DNA of 15,852 bases, from NCBI GenBank assembly GCA_946646575.1, contig CAMPCR010000021.1, positions 1 to 15,852 on the forward strand, written 5' to 3'. The stretch is from UBA3222 sp002363035 (GTDB lineage: Bacteria > Verrucomicrobiota > Verrucomicrobiia > Opitutales > UBA9783). The notes below the pieces were generated by a model that saw only the letters and a list, made by a program, of their open reading frames with translations, made no database searches and had not been told where the DNA came from. Within the stretch, counting starts at the first letter, position 1. The number at the start of each line of letters is the position of its first letter. A program made the position numbers and the translations under genes. Positions 15,197 through 15,852 of this stretch are shown one piece after another.

Positions 15197-15852
15197 CTAC
15201 ATCTTTTCCAACGTCTCCAGTCCCAACAAATGCAGACCTTTCTCCAACGTTGCCAGGGTTGCACGGCATAAAAGCAGGCGCAGATTTTGGACATCGGTCT
15301 TCTCCGAAAGCACTTTGTCGGCGTTGTAAAAGGTCGAAAACACGCCTGCCAGTTCGTACAGGTAACGGCACAAATGGTGCGGTTTCAGTTCCTGTAAAGC
15401 GAGTGCAAGGATCGACGGAAACGCCAGCAGTTTATGGGCGAGTGCGCGTTCCGTTTCGGTTGCAAACGCGTCTAAACTTAAATCATCGGCAATGTGTGTT
15501 GCATCGATGCCGGCTTTTCGGAAAATCGCATGAATACGCGCAACGGCGTACAATAAGTAGGGTGCGGTATTGCCTTCGAAGCGGATCATTTTATCGAATT
15601 CGAAGCGGTAATTGCTCATGCGATCCTGCGACAAATCCGCGTATTTGACGGCTCCCAATCCGACGACTTCGGCCACATGCCGCTTTTCTTCGGTCGATAA
15701 ATCGGGGCTTTTGGCGGAAATTAAATCGTACGCGCGTGCAACCGCCTCGTTGAGCAGTTGATGCAGTTGAATCGGCTTTCCTTCGCGGGTTTTAATTGCT
15801 TTTCCGTCCTGTCCCAGCACCATCCCGAAGGGAGCATGGAACAGCATCGGAA
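15197..15852 (-). CDS. argS: Arginyl-tRNA synthetase, C-terminal part (5' end outside window)
   Basis: Charges tRNA-Arg with arginine; class I synthetase. Only about 217 C-terminal residues are in the window, and the frame runs off the edge. The start of the visible part is FGMVLGQDGKAIKTREG, the KMSKS-equivalent loop of ArgRS, followed by the anticodon-binding DALR domain (VGLGAVKYADLSQDRMSNY, FEGNTAPYLLYAVARIHAIF, and the C-terminal helices YLYELAGVFSTFYNADKVL). The end at LEKM agrees with the usual end of the family. It is upstream of the transporter array on the same strand, with a 315-base gap. Confidence 0.96.
   Translation of the reverse strand, partial: PMLFHAPFGMVLGQDGKAIKTREGKPIQLHQLLNEAVARAYDLISAKSPDLSTEEKRHVAEVVGLGAVKYADLSQDRMSNYRFEFDKMIRFEGNTAPYLLYAVARIHAIFRKAGIDATHIADDLSLDAFATETERALAHKLLAFPSILALALQELKPHHLCRYLYELAGVFSTFYNADKVLSEKTDVQNLRLLLCRATLATLEKGLHLLGLETLEKM

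Noticed and set aside
1..15852. tRNA genes, CRISPR arrays, insertion sequences or rRNA
   Set aside because: No cloverleaf-like T-arm sequence, spaced repeat array, transposase or rRNA segment was recognised by eye.

Overview
The window comes from a Gram-negative, lipopolysaccharide-making bacterium of roughly even base composition. It encodes LpxA, a fused LpxC-FabZ protein and a KdsD-type arabinose-5-phosphate isomerase. The LpxC-FabZ fusion is known from Bacteroidota and some lineages of the Planctomycetota-Verrucomicrobiota-Chlamydiota group, so a member of one of these is my best guess, but the sequence alone does not settle it. Most genes lack a recognisable Shine-Dalgarno sequence, which fits such lineages.

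Layout: 94-2278 (minus) is a three-gene ABC transporter of the lantibiotic self-immunity type (ATPase plus two permeases). Unlike the rest of the window it has strong Shine-Dalgarno sites, which suggests acquisition from a Firmicutes-like donor. 2312-4391 (minus) holds lpxA and the lpxC-fabZ fusion, 1 bp apart, and a HIT-family hydrolase (4505-4849) lies upstream. 4978-5740 (minus) is a sugar N-formyltransferase-like gene interrupted by seven copies of a 5-bp repeat. In the sequenced state the repeat puts the catalytic end of the protein out of frame; five or eight copies would restore it. This is a strong candidate for a phase-variable surface-sugar gene. 5814-7125 (plus) is a short island with xseB and the KpsF/KdsD isomerase. 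7329-9403 (minus) carries rsmI and tyrS. 9450-14881 (minus) is a tandem array of four paralogous major facilitator transporters, flanked upstream by the 3' end of argS (15197 to the window edge).

How the genes fit together: KdsD makes the Kdo precursor and LpxA/LpxC/FabZ make the start of lipid A and its acyl chains. The switchable formyltransferase sits between them and may add an on/off N-formyl decoration to an outer-membrane glycan. The transporter array between two aminoacyl-tRNA synthetase genes suggests heavy reliance on imported small molecules; the substrates cannot be read from the sequence. Two gaps beside the transporter array hold weakly similar short open frames in opposite orientations, which may be remnants of a small repeated element.
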